Assembly (NCBI GenBank): GCA_965601455.1
Contig: OZ271831.1
Coordinates: forward strand, 3,224,001-3,288,000
Length of the DNA stretch: 64,000 bases
Direction: 5' to 3'
Origin: JANQEU01 sp965601455
GTDB taxonomy: Bacteria; Bacteroidota; Bacteroidia; Cytophagales; Cyclobacteriaceae
How positions within the stretch are numbered: the stretch's first letter is position 1; the number at the start of each line of letters is the position of its first letter. The translations under genes were made by a program, and so were the position numbers. Of this stretch, positions 37,014 through 45,993 are shown in pieces. Below the pieces are notes generated by a model. It made no database searches, had not been told where the DNA came from, and worked only from the letters and a program-made list of their open reading frames with translations.

Positions 37014-37553
37014 ATGAACATGAAAATAGTTAAGATATCTCTTGTAGTAACAACATTAATGTTTCTCGCCTCATGTGGGGGTGGTGCTTCTCAACAGGAA
37101 GCGGAAGGGTCAGAACAAGAAGCTGCGGCTACCGAAGCGCCAGCTGCGGAAGAAGTTTCGGCTGTTGCTGACACGGCTTACCTCGAAATTGAGGGTAACG
37201 ATATGATGCAGTTCAATTTGAAAGAATTGAATGTAACAGAAGGTCAGATTGTGAAACTTACTTTAAAGCATGTTGGCCAAATGGCGGTTGAAGCCATGGG
37301 ACACAACTGGGTTATGCTAAAGCCGGGAACTGATAAGGCTACATTTGGAGCAGCGGCGGTAGCAGCTAGGGAATCAGGATACATTCCTCAGGATATGGTA
37401 GACCAGGTAATTGCTTACACTGAAACCATTGGAGGCGGTCAAGAAACGACCGTTATTTTCGATGCACCGGCTATGGGTTACTATGACTACATCTGCTCTT
37501 TCCCGGGTCACTGGGGGGTTATGCAGGGTACACTGACCGTAAATCCAAGATAA
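37014..37553 (+). CDS. azurin-like blue copper lipoprotein
   Basis: This 179-residue electron-transfer cupredoxin probably acts in the periplasm with cytochromes of the respiratory chain. A lipobox (LMFLASC) predicts lipid anchoring, followed by a low-complexity Glu/Ala linker (about residues 24-55). The cupredoxin domain has the copper ligands: His in AMGHNWVM, then Cys, His and Met in YICSFPGHWGVMQGTL. In-frame ATGs at 37014 and 37020 are both possible. A strong terminator follows, so the gene is likely monocistronic. Confidence 0.92.
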   Translation: MNMKIVKISLVVTTLMFLASCGGGASQQEAEGSEQEAAATEAPAAEEVSAVADTAYLEIEGNDMMQFNLKELNVTEGQIVKLTLKHVGQMAVEAMGHNWVMLKPGTDKATFGAAAVAARESGYIPQDMVDQVIAYTETIGGGQETTVIFDAPAMGYYDYICSFPGHWGVMQGTLTVNPR

Positions 37554-37573
37554 ACAGGACTTTACAAGAAAAC

Positions 37574-37599
37574 AAAGCCCCATTCGTGGGGCTTTTTTT
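37574..37599 (+). terminator. rho-independent terminator after azurin gene
   Basis: AAAGCCCC (37574-37581) pairs with GGGGCTTT (37588-37595) around a 6-nt loop ATTCGT, with the T-run extending to 37599. It lies 21 bp after the azurin stop codon. Confidence 0.9.
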
Positions 37600-37648
37600 G
37601 TTGGTCAATTTGATCGAATTGACTAGCTTGACCGAAAAATACTTTTTG

Positions 37649-39823
37649 ATGAAATCCAATCAACTACTCCTATTTGCAACAACCATCTGGGTAATGGTCA
37701 GTTGCTCCCCTTCAAACGAAACAAACTCAATGAAAAATGATAACATGCCCTCCCCACCAATTGCGGAGAAAAACGACTCAGTCCTGAATTTTCATGGACA
37801 GTCAAGAGTCGATTCTTATTTCTGGATGAGGCTAACTGACGAACAAAAAAATGCAGAAAATCCAGATGAGCAGACCAGTAAGGTGTTAACGTATTTAGAG
37901 GCAGAAAACGACTATAAGGATCAGCTTTTATCCCACACAGAAGATCTTCAGAGTAAATTATATGATGAAATAATTGGCAGGATCAAACAAACGGATGAAT
38001 CGGTACCGTACTTCAAAAACGGATACTGGTACTATACCCGGTACGAAGAAGGTAAGGAATACCCAATTTACTGCAGGAAATCAGGCTCATTGGACAATGA
38101 AGAAGAGGTTATGCTTAATGTCAACGAAATGGCTTCCGGTTATGATTATTATGCTATCTCAGATTTTCATGTGAGTCCCGACAACAAAATTCTGGCTTAC
38201 GCGGAGGATACCTTGAGCAGAAGAATTTACACCATCAAGTTTAAGAACCTTGAAACCGGTGAGCTTTTACCTGATAGGCTTACAAATTGTGAGTCTGACG
38301 GCGCATGGGGAAATAATAGCAAAACGTTTTTCTATACGACCAAAAATGAAGTATCTCTTCTTTCGGAAAAGATTTGGCGACATCAACTGGGATCATCCCA
38401 GGATAACGATGAACTCATGTATGAAGAAGCGGATAAGTCCTATTATATAGGTGTATATAAGTCAAAAAGTGAAGATTATGTGATCATCTATAATTCGAGC
38501 ACATTGACCACGGATTTCCACATTTTGGAAGCGTCTAAACCCAATGGGAACTTCAAGCAATTCACACCTCGGATTGGACCTCACGAATACATGATAGAGC
38601 ACTTTGAAAATAAATTTTTCATTGTAACCAACCTGGATGCTAAGAACTTCCGATTGATGGAAACTCCTGAAAACGCAACTGACATTGAGAATTGGAAAGA
38701 GGTCATTCCCCACCGGGAAAATACACTGTTGTCCAGTATTGATGTCTTCAGAGAATACTTGGTAGTACGTGAGCGCTCCAATGCACTTACCCATCTGCGT
38801 GTAATCAACCAAAAGACTGATGAGGAACACTACATGGAATTTGATGAGCCTGCCTACGTAGTCTATTCCTCTGCTAATCCTGAATTCAACACCAGTACAC
38901 TACGGTTGGGTTATTCTTCGCTGACCACCCCCAGCAGTATTTATGACTACAACATGGATTCCAGGGAAAAGGAGTTAAAGAAGCAGGAGGAAATAATTGG
39001 TGGGCACAATCCTTCGGAATACGTAACTGAGAGACTCTTCGCTACCGCCAGGGATGGTGTGAAAGTACCCATTTCACTGGTATATAAAAAGGGTATGAAA
39101 AAAGACGGACAAACTCCAATGCTGCTTTACGCATACGGATCTTACGGTTCATCCACGGACCCTTGGTTCAGTTCATCCCGTTTATCTCTACTTGATCGTG
39201 GTTTCACCTACGCGATAGCTCATATTCGCGGAGGTCAAGAAATGGGTCGTGATTGGTATGAAGACGGCAAAATGTTCAAGAAAAAGAATACCTTCAACGA
39301 TTTTGTCGATTGTGCAAAGTTCCTGATTGGTGAAAACTATACATCATCTGAGCATCTATATGCTTACGGTGGAAGTGCAGGCGGTTTACTAATGGGTGCA
39401 ATCGCTAATCAATCCCCGGAAACGTTCAACGGTATCATTGCTGCAGTTCCTTTTGTCGATGTCGTGTCAACAATGCTAGACGAAAGTATTCCTTTGACTA
39501 CTAATGAATTTGACGAATGGGGAAATCCAAAGGATCTGGAGTCTTATGAATATATGTTATCCTATTCTCCTTATGACCAGGTGAAAGCCCAGGATTATCC
39601 GCACATGCTAGTGACGACCGGTTTGTTCGATTCACAAGTACAATATTGGGAGCCTGCAAAATGGGTGGCCAAGCTTCGCGATATGAAAACTGACAACAAT
39701 AAGCTTTTATTAGACACCGACATGGAAACAGGTCACGGTGGCTCCTCAGGGCGTTTCAAGCGTTTCAAGCGAACTGCTTTAGTCTACGCATTCATGCTCG
39801 ATCTGGAAGGAATTAAGGAATAA
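37649..39823 (+). CDS. S9 family prolyl oligopeptidase / oligopeptidase B-like lipoprotein
   Basis: This serine peptidase has about 724 residues from the ATG at 37649, which gives a lipoprotein signal (FATTIWVMVSC). A GTG reading at 37586 starts inside the upstream terminator and is rejected. An N-terminal beta-propeller (about residues 30-440; VDSYFWMRLTDEQKN) precedes the alpha/beta-hydrolase domain. The triad is Ser 576 in YGGSAGGLLMG, Asp 661 in GLFDSQV and His 696 in TGHGGSSGR. The arrangement is of the oligopeptidase B type, cleaving short peptides after basic residues; specificity is inferred. The metallo-beta-lactamase-fold gene follows after 13 bp. Confidence 0.9.
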   Translation: MKSNQLLLFATTIWVMVSCSPSNETNSMKNDNMPSPPIAEKNDSVLNFHGQSRVDSYFWMRLTDEQKNAENPDEQTSKVLTYLEAENDYKDQLLSHTEDLQSKLYDEIIGRIKQTDESVPYFKNGYWYYTRYEEGKEYPIYCRKSGSLDNEEEVMLNVNEMASGYDYYAISDFHVSPDNKILAYAEDTLSRRIYTIKFKNLETGELLPDRLTNCESDGAWGNNSKTFFYTTKNEVSLLSEKIWRHQLGSSQDNDELMYEEADKSYYIGVYKSKSEDYVIIYNSSTLTTDFHILEASKPNGNFKQFTPRIGPHEYMIEHFENKFFIVTNLDAKNFRLMETPENATDIENWKEVIPHRENTLLSSIDVFREYLVVRERSNALTHLRVINQKTDEEHYMEFDEPAYVVYSSANPEFNTSTLRLGYSSLTTPSSIYDYNMDSREKELKKQEEIIGGHNPSEYVTERLFATARDGVKVPISLVYKKGMKKDGQTPMLLYAYGSYGSSTDPWFSSSRLSLLDRGFTYAIAHIRGGQEMGRDWYEDGKMFKKKNTFNDFVDCAKFLIGENYTSSEHLYAYGGSAGGLLMGAIANQSPETFNGIIAAVPFVDVVSTMLDESIPLTTNEFDEWGNPKDLESYEYMLSYSPYDQVKAQDYPHMLVTTGLFDSQVQYWEPAKWVAKLRDMKTDNNKLLLDTDMETGHGGSSGRFKRFKRTALVYAFMLDLEGIKE

Positions 39824-39836
39824 AAGAACTGACATA

Positions 39837-40721
39837 GTGAAAAGATTAGCTGCTTTTGTACTGCTAATTCTACCTGTGCTACTCTATGCTCAGAAAGATT
39901 GGGATGCGATTGTTATCAAGGAAAACAAAGTAACCGATCAGATTTACTTCCTTGAAGGTAGCGGTGGCAATATTGGATTATTAATGGGAACTGAGGGTCT
40001 TCTAATTGTAGACGACCAGTACGCCGAACTTAGTGAGAAAATAAAATCGAAGTTAGCTGAATTATCGGGGGAAGAACTTAGGTTTATTCTCAATACCCAT
40101 TACCATGGTGATCATACCGGTGGAAATGAAAATCTTTCGTCAGATGGTGCCGAAATAGTTGCTCACAAAAATGTGAAAGAACGGCTTAGTACCACTTTCT
40201 ACAGCACCATGTTCGATAGGGATGTAGAGGCTAAATCAGAAACCTACTGGCCTACTCAAACCTTCGAGGAAGAAATGAGCATGCAATTCAATAATGAGTC
40301 AATTGCTATTTATCATGTACCAAAGGGCCATACCGATGGAGATGCTCTGGTTTTCTTTGTGGATAACAACGTACTACACGCCGGGGATTTATTTGTTAGA
40401 TATGGCTTCCCCTTTATTGATGTATCCGCAGGAGGGTCAATACAAGGTGTGATAGATGCTCAGGACAAGATTATCGAGCTTTCAAATTCGAATACAAAGA
40501 TAATTCCCGGACACGGCCAACTGGCTTCCATTGAGGATGTACAAGAGTTAAGGCAAATGTTAGTTGAAACCAGGGATATCGTGTCAGAAATTAAGCAAGG
40601 TGGGAAGTCTTTGGATGAGTGCCTAAGTATGAATCCGCTGAAAGACTACCACGAACGATGGAACGGTAGCTTTATCACTACCGATCTCTTCGTTCGATTT
40701 ATCTATGAAACGGTCGATTAA
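39837..40721 (+). CDS. exported metallo-beta-lactamase-fold hydrolase
   Basis: This 294-residue zinc hydrolase has a signal peptide (MKRLAAFVLLILPVLLYAQ) and a GTG start at 39837. The zinc site is clear: HYHGDHTGG, then His in VPKGHTDGDAL, Asp in HAGDLF and His in IIPGHGQ. The layout resembles quinoprotein-relay/MBL proteins and subclass B beta-lactamase relatives of environmental Bacteroidota; the natural substrate is unknown and antibiotic hydrolysis should not be assumed. It probably shares an operon with the S9 peptidase. Its stop codon overlaps that of the convergent mdh gene (shared TTAA). Confidence 0.85.
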   Translation: MKRLAAFVLLILPVLLYAQKDWDAIVIKENKVTDQIYFLEGSGGNIGLLMGTEGLLIVDDQYAELSEKIKSKLAELSGEELRFILNTHYHGDHTGGNENLSSDGAEIVAHKNVKERLSTTFYSTMFDRDVEAKSETYWPTQTFEEEMSMQFNNESIAIYHVPKGHTDGDALVFFVDNNVLHAGDLFVRYGFPFIDVSAGGSIQGVIDAQDKIIELSNSNTKIIPGHGQLASIEDVQELRQMLVETRDIVSEIKQGGKSLDECLSMNPLKDYHERWNGSFITTDLFVRFIYETVD

Positions 40722-41656
40722 ACCAGGTTCATTTCAGTTAGTACAGCATTCATTTTTCTGACGGCGTCAGCGCTTTCGCCAAATTTGGCTTTTTCGGCAT
40801 CAGAAAGATCGTATTCTACGATTTTCTCCCATCCATTTCTTCCTACAATCACTGGAACCCCGATGCAGATGTCCGACTGTCCGTATTCACCATCGAGATA
40901 GACGCAGCTGGGGAAAAGCTTTTTCTGATCACGAACAATACTTTCCACAAGCCAGGCTCCCGCCGCTCCAGGAGCATACCATGCAGAGGTTCCAATTAGT
41001 TTGGTAAGTGTTGCTCCACCAACCATTGTTTCTTTCACCACATATTCCTTTTGTTCAGCTGAAAGAAAGTTAGATACCGGTGAACTGTTAAAGGTAGCGT
41101 GCTCGATCAATGGAATCATCGTAGTATCACCATGTCCGCCGATCACCACACCCTGTAAATCATTAGGTGAACATCCAATCGCCTCAGATAGACGATATTT
41201 AAATCGACTGCTATCGAGTAAACCACCCATACCGATCACACGCTCTTTCGGTAATCCACTAGACTTAACAGATAGATAAGTCATGGTATCCATCGGATTG
41301 CTAATGACCACCAGAATAACATCGGGACTGTGCTTTAGAAGATTCTCAGTAACAGACTTTACAATTCCCGCATTAGTCCCGATCAATTCCTCTCGGGTCA
41401 TACCTGGCTTCCTTGGGATACCGGAAGTAATCACGGCAACGGAAGATCCTGCAGTAGCACTGTAATCATTGGTAGACCCAATGATCTTGGTGTCAAATCC
41501 ATTCAATGTAGCGCATTGATTCATATCCATAGCCTTACCTTCCGCAAATCCTTCTCTGATATCAAGAAGAACTACCTCTTCAACCAACTGTTTGCGGGCG
41601 ATATTTTCAGCACAGGTGGCACCCACGGCACCTGCTCCAACAACTGTTACTTTCAT
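40718..41656 (-). CDS. mdh: malate dehydrogenase
   Basis: This NAD-dependent TCA-cycle enzyme interconverts malate and oxaloacetate in the cytoplasm. The 312-residue protein is of the lactate-dehydrogenase-like type: VGAGAVGATCAENIA (Rossmann), SGIPRKPGMTREEL (substrate Arg loop), VISNPMDTMTYL, and the catalytic His in VIGGHGDTTMIP. Start at ATG 41656 gives MKVTVVGAG. It is monocistronic, between the convergent MBL gene and tilS. Confidence 0.95.
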   Translation of the reverse strand: MKVTVVGAGAVGATCAENIARKQLVEEVVLLDIREGFAEGKAMDMNQCATLNGFDTKIIGSTNDYSATAGSSVAVITSGIPRKPGMTREELIGTNAGIVKSVTENLLKHSPDVILVVISNPMDTMTYLSVKSSGLPKERVIGMGGLLDSSRFKYRLSEAIGCSPNDLQGVVIGGHGDTTMIPLIEHATFNSSPVSNFLSAEQKEYVVKETMVGGATLTKLIGTSAWYAPGAAGAWLVESIVRDQKKLFPSCVYLDGEYGQSDICIGVPVIVGRNGWEKIVEYDLSDAEKAKFGESADAVRKMNAVLTEMNLV

Positions 41657-41729
41657 TATTTTGTATAATTAATTTATTGAATTCAAATGGACTCAAAACT
41701 ACATAACGGAGCCCGAATAGCCATCTAAA

Positions 41730-43067
41730 TCATACGTCTGTTTGCATTCGTAGCACCAAAACTTTCTCAGTATCCTCCGTAATTTTAAAGTCTTCACTTA
41801 TTCGGCGTCCCAGTACCCAGCATATTTGCCCCTCAGAGAGTAAAACATACTGTCTGTCTTTGTCGGGAATGGCGATCTTTTCATCAACCAAAAAATCACT
41901 AATCTTTTTTTGATGCTGCATACCTAATGGCTTAAAAGTATCCCCTGGTTGCCATTTTCGAAGATGAAGAGGAAATTTCAATCGATAATAATCCAGGGCG
42001 GCAATGGATTCCGACGAAATGGAGTCGGTATCAATGGCGAAAGTCTTTTCCATATAGACGGTTCCTAGATCAAAATTGATTTCATTCTGATCGTCCCAGA
42101 TCATGGTAACACCTGCGTCCTCCCCTTTCTTATTGCTATCGATCATTAAACGGTCTCGATCAACGATTAATCGATAATCTGAATTTGTAAATAGCTTTCC
42201 TGATTGTCCTTTTATCTGCAGAAAGACCTGGTCAATCGTTGAAAACGAAAAATCAAAAGGCTGTAAAAGCTCATGAAGAACAACTAGGTCGATTTCAGGT
42301 TCTTTCAGCCAAGAGAGAGACAATTCCCATCTATCATCCTCGTACTGATGAAGATGTTGTCTTCTCACCTCATCAACCTTCATTTCCATAAGCTTCTCCG
42401 GGCCTATAAGGCGTTTGGAGGTATAATGAAAGTGACTGGCAAAAGAAGGATTCATGCTTTTCAAAACCGGAATGATATCATGACGTATCTGATTACGGAC
42501 GTATTTCTTCTCCTGGTTTGACGAATCTTCCCTCCAGGTCAGGTTGTATTCAGCGGCATAATCCAATAACTCTTCTTTTGGAATAAATAGCAGTGGGCGA
42601 ACCACTTCTTCAGACTTGATCGGCATTCCCCTGAGACCACTGATACCCGTTCCTTTCGTTAGATTAAAAACTACAGTCTCAATATTGTCGTCGGCATGAT
42701 GACCGGTGACAATCGATTTGAAACCCTTGGTCTTCCTTAATTCATGAAACCATTCATATCTCAGATCCCTTGCAGCCATTTGAATTGATACGTTTCTCTC
42801 TTTTGCAACTTTTTCCGTATCGTAAACCATTACAAATAACTCCACCTTGAGTTGCTCTGCCAATGATCTTATGAACTCCTCATCTCCATCTGACTCTTTC
42901 CCCCTTAGTTTGTAGTTGACATGGGCGACACTAACGTTGTAATCAAGCTCCTTTAATAAGTGAATCAGTACAGTTGAATCCACCCCTCCACTTGCCGCGA
43001 TCAACAGCTTATCACCCTGACCAAATAGTTCATAACTCTGAATGGTAGATCTTACTTTGTTTATCAT
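41730..43067 (-). CDS. tilS: tRNA(Ile)-lysidine synthase
   Basis: TilS attaches lysine to the wobble cytidine of the AUA-reading tRNA(Ile), changing its codon and amino-acid identity. The 445-residue protein has the PP-loop ATPase motif AASGGVDSTVL near residue 25 and ARDLRYEWF and TGHHADDNIETV in the N-terminal domain. The C-terminal substrate-binding domain (LRKWQPGDTFKPLGM, KKISDFLVDEKI) is complete. It is divergent from the OstA-like gene, with 73 bp between the start codons. Confidence 0.95.
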   Translation of the reverse strand: MINKVRSTIQSYELFGQGDKLLIAASGGVDSTVLIHLLKELDYNVSVAHVNYKLRGKESDGDEEFIRSLAEQLKVELFVMVYDTEKVAKERNVSIQMAARDLRYEWFHELRKTKGFKSIVTGHHADDNIETVVFNLTKGTGISGLRGMPIKSEEVVRPLLFIPKEELLDYAAEYNLTWREDSSNQEKKYVRNQIRHDIIPVLKSMNPSFASHFHYTSKRLIGPEKLMEMKVDEVRRQHLHQYEDDRWELSLSWLKEPEIDLVVLHELLQPFDFSFSTIDQVFLQIKGQSGKLFTNSDYRLIVDRDRLMIDSNKKGEDAGVTMIWDDQNEINFDLGTVYMEKTFAIDTDSISSESIAALDYYRLKFPLHLRKWQPGDTFKPLGMQHQKKISDFLVDEKIAIPDKDRQYVLLSEGQICWVLGRRISEDFKITEDTEKVLVLRMQTDV

Positions 43068-43140
43068 ATCCTAATCCGTGAATTATCGTATATCGAATTA
43101 ACGATAAAAAGCGTTTCCTTTGCAGTTCCTCGCGCTATTT

Positions 43141-44751
43141 ATGCACTTACGTAATTTATTTCTGATTTTTCTCTTTTCCACATGCTTTACTGAGATCCTT
43201 GGTCAAAGTAAAATACGGTATCAGGCTGACGGTAGGCAGGAAGTATTCAAATGGAATGATCAGCGATTAAGTGCGTTAGTTGAGGGTGTCGTTTTCAAGC
43301 AGAAAAACACTACCGTAACCTGCGATAGTGCCGTTTATTACAGCAGAGAAAATAAGATGGAAGCATTCGACAATGTCCGAATAGTTGACAAGAAAACGAC
43401 CATCACCTCAAACGAATTGTACTACCTCGGAGATGATAGAATGGCTCTCTTACGTGAGCAGGTGGTGTACCGGGATGGAAAAAGGAGAATGTATACAGAT
43501 AGTCTGGACTATAATCTTGATCGGGAAATTGCCATTTACAGATATGGGGGGCGATTGGAAGACTCCGTAAATACACTGACCAGCCGACAGGCTTACTTTT
43601 ACTCGCAGGAAAACTACGCAGTATTCTATGGGAGTGTCGAATTAATATCACCCGATTACATCCTAAGGACAGATACTTTGAGGTACAACACAAGTACAAA
43701 AGTTGCTTATACAGATGGCAGGACGGAAATCCTGAAAGGTGACAACACAACTCTTCATGCCCAAGGAGGTGAGTTTCGCACGTACATCGACCAGTCGCAA
43801 TTCATCAATGGAAATGTAGAGACCAATGACTATTACCTTGAAGGTGATCAGCTATTTTTTGATGACTTGAACAAGTATTACAAAGCAGAAGGAAATGTGA
43901 GGCTAATCGCAAAAACCCGCGATGTTATTATTACCGGTGATGAGGGTTTTTACGACAAGGAACAAGGACTAAGTAAAATTTACGGGAGCCCGGTGATGGA
44001 AAGAAGGCTTGCCAGGGATACCTTCTACATGGCAGCCGACACCATGATCACACTCGAAAGCGAATATGATAGTATGAAGCGAATACTGGCCTTCCCAAAT
44101 ATTCGAATCTTCAAAAGCAATCTTCAAGGCATTTCCGATTCCGCAGCTTACTTCAGGAAGGATTCAGTTATTTATATGTACGATGACCCTGTTTTATGGG
44201 CAAATGGTAGCCAGATAGAGGCTGACACAATCAATTTGGAAGTAACAGAAAACTCCATAAAGAGCATGACGTTGAGACAGAACTCTTTCCTGGTTGCCCA
44301 GGATACACTGGAAAATTTCAACCAAATTAAAGGCAGGAATATGAAAGCTTACTTTAACTACGGCTCTTTAGAAAAAATTGAAGTTGATGGAAACGGTGAA
44401 TCTATATTCCATATTCTGGATGAAACAGATTCCCTTCTTCTCGGGCTCAATCGGTTAATATGCAGCAACATGCTGATTGGGTTTATTGACAATGAAATAA
44501 GGGAAATAACGGTTTACAATCAACCGGAGGGCCGAATTATTCCTCCTCATGAAATAACGACAGAGGACAAAACCCTTAAGGGATTTAACTGGCGAATAAT
44601 GGAAAAACCAGAACTTTCAGACCTATTCAAGAAAATCACAGAAGAAGAGGAGACCTTTCCTGAAGTGAAAGAAGAAGAAGATCCAGTCATTCGTCCGGAA
44701 TCTATTCAACGTAAGTCCGGGCAAATTCTTGAAAAGCAGGGAAATAGGTAA
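43141..44751 (+). CDS. OstA/LptA-like LPS transport protein
   Basis: This exported protein of about 536 residues has a signal peptide (MHLRNLFLIFLFSTCFTEIL) from the ATG at 43141; a TTG at 43120 would add seven residues. Repeated beta-taco style units (EAFDNVRIVDKKTTITSNEL, AVFYGSVELISPDYILRTDT, EGDQLFFDDLNKYYKAEGNV) are typical of OstA-like proteins that bridge LPS or lipid A through the periplasm. The length is longer than a minimal LptA and shorter than LptD. It heads a core block with bamD, rpoZ, coaBC, porD and recN, a gene order common in Bacteroidota. Confidence 0.85.
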   Translation: MHLRNLFLIFLFSTCFTEILGQSKIRYQADGRQEVFKWNDQRLSALVEGVVFKQKNTTVTCDSAVYYSRENKMEAFDNVRIVDKKTTITSNELYYLGDDRMALLREQVVYRDGKRRMYTDSLDYNLDREIAIYRYGGRLEDSVNTLTSRQAYFYSQENYAVFYGSVELISPDYILRTDTLRYNTSTKVAYTDGRTEILKGDNTTLHAQGGEFRTYIDQSQFINGNVETNDYYLEGDQLFFDDLNKYYKAEGNVRLIAKTRDVIITGDEGFYDKEQGLSKIYGSPVMERRLARDTFYMAADTMITLESEYDSMKRILAFPNIRIFKSNLQGISDSAAYFRKDSVIYMYDDPVLWANGSQIEADTINLEVTENSIKSMTLRQNSFLVAQDTLENFNQIKGRNMKAYFNYGSLEKIEVDGNGESIFHILDETDSLLLGLNRLICSNMLIGFIDNEIREITVYNQPEGRIIPPHEITTEDKTLKGFNWRIMEKPELSDLFKKITEEEETFPEVKEEEDPVIRPESIQRKSGQILEKQGNR

Positions 44752-44791
44752 GCTTTTATTTCAATTCACATTAATTAACAAAGGAGTATCT

Positions 44792-44799
44792 TAAGTTTG
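44792..44799 (+). promoter_or_regulatory. candidate -7 promoter box TAAGTTTG for bamD
   Basis: TAAGTTTG matches TAnnTTTG exactly, 17 bp upstream of the bamD start codon, in the 65-bp gap after the OstA-like gene. It suggests that the bamD-rpoZ-coaBC-porD-recN block can be transcribed on its own. Confidence 0.45.
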
Positions 44800-44816
44800 C
44801 GACCTGATTTACCAGG

Positions 44817-45635
44817 ATGGGTGCGTTAGTACGAAATTTTATCATTTTATTTCTTTCAATTGTTGTCTTGTCGGGCTGTACCAAGTTCCAGAAACTCAGG
44901 AAAAGTCCGGATTGGAAGGTGAAGTATCAGGCAGCACTCAAATACTATGGAGAGGAGGACTATTATCGAGCTAACATCTTGTTTGAAGATATTCTTCCGG
45001 TAATTCGTGGTACAGAAGAAGCGGAACTGGCAAATTTCTATTTTGCTTACGGGTACTTTTATCAAAAGCAATACATATTAAGTGCCCATTATTTCCAATC
45101 GTTTGCCACCATTTATTCAAGAAGTGAATACGCAATGGAAGCGTCATATATGCATGCTTTTTCACTCTACAAGCAATCTCCTGGTTTTAAACTGGATCAG
45201 ACGGTGACGTATGAGGCTATAGCCGCTTTGCAAACTTTCATAAACGACTTTCCATTTTCTGAGTATGCGCAGGGCGCAGACGAATTAATTGATGAAATGC
45301 AGGTGAAACTAGAGACGAAGGCCTTTGAGAACGCAAAACTGTATTACAAAATTTCCAGTTATAAGGCCTCTATGGTCGCTTTCGACAACTTCCAGATAGA
45401 CTACCCGGATTCCAGATTTAGGGAGGAAGTAAGTTACCTATCTATCAAGGCTGCTTACGATTTCGCTCAGGTAAGTATCAGGGCCAGACAAGAAGAACGT
45501 TACACAAGAGCCATTGATTATTACGAAAAATTCATAGACAAGTATCCGGAAAGCAAGTTTCTGAAAGATGCTGAGCGTATTTATGCTGATTCTGTGGAAG
45601 AATTGACTAACTTTGCCGATCAAAATAATTTGTGA
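44817..45635 (+). CDS. bamD: outer-membrane assembly lipoprotein BamD
   Basis: BamD is the essential lipoprotein of the BAM complex that helps BamA insert outer-membrane beta-barrels. The 272-residue protein has a lipobox (VVLSGC) and a TPR array across the mature part (YYGEEDYYRANILFEDILP, SAHYFQSFATIYSRSEYAME, AIDYYEKFIDKYPESKFLKD). Length and layout are typical of Bacteroidota BamD. The rpoZ gene follows after 4 bp. Confidence 0.92.
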   Translation: MGALVRNFIILFLSIVVLSGCTKFQKLRKSPDWKVKYQAALKYYGEEDYYRANILFEDILPVIRGTEEAELANFYFAYGYFYQKQYILSAHYFQSFATIYSRSEYAMEASYMHAFSLYKQSPGFKLDQTVTYEAIAALQTFINDFPFSEYAQGADELIDEMQVKLETKAFENAKLYYKISSYKASMVAFDNFQIDYPDSRFREEVSYLSIKAAYDFAQVSIRARQEERYTRAIDYYEKFIDKYPESKFLKDAERIYADSVEELTNFADQNNL

Positions 45636-45639
45636 CTAA

Positions 45640-45978
45640 ATGGCTGCTAACGCTTCTCTTATTACAAGAAACAACGACAACATTTCCGAACCGACCCGTA
45701 ACATCTACGAGTCAATCGTGATCATAGGGAAACGAGCTCGTCAAATTGCTGCACTGCAGAAGGAAGAGCTAAACGGAAAACTTGCGGAGTTTGCCTCCTC
45801 AGTGGATAATTTGGAGGAAATATTCGAAAACAGGGAACAAATTGAGATTTCGAAATTCTATGAGCGCATGCCTAAACCTTCCACTTCTGCTACGGATGAG
45901 TTTCTGAATGAAGAGATTATGTTCCGTGTGCCTGAGGAAGAAGAAGGCGAACAAGACGTTGCTACTGAACTCCAGTAA
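45640..45978 (+). CDS. rpoZ: RNA polymerase omega subunit
   Basis: This 112-residue protein resembles the Bacteroidota form of omega (Rpb6-like). The N-terminal segment NIYESIVIIGKRARQIAALQ corresponds to the conserved region that binds beta-prime, and an acidic C-terminal tail follows (PEEEEGEQDVATELQ). It lies between bamD and coaBC, its usual place in this phylum. In other bacteria omega often neighbours gmk or spoT instead. Confidence 0.88.
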   Translation: MAANASLITRNNDNISEPTRNIYESIVIIGKRARQIAALQKEELNGKLAEFASSVDNLEEIFENREQIEISKFYERMPKPSTSATDEFLNEEIMFRVPEEEEGEQDVATELQ

Positions 45979-45993
45979 CACGTCTCACCCCCT

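Noticed and set aside
37586..37648. GTG-initiated extension of the S9 peptidase
   Set aside because: The GTG lies in the stem of the azurin terminator, while ATG 37649 gives a proper lipoprotein signal.
39837..40721. Antibiotic-resistance beta-lactamase
   Set aside because: The zinc-binding motifs define only the metallo-beta-lactamase fold, which serves many reactions; nothing in the context points to antibiotics.
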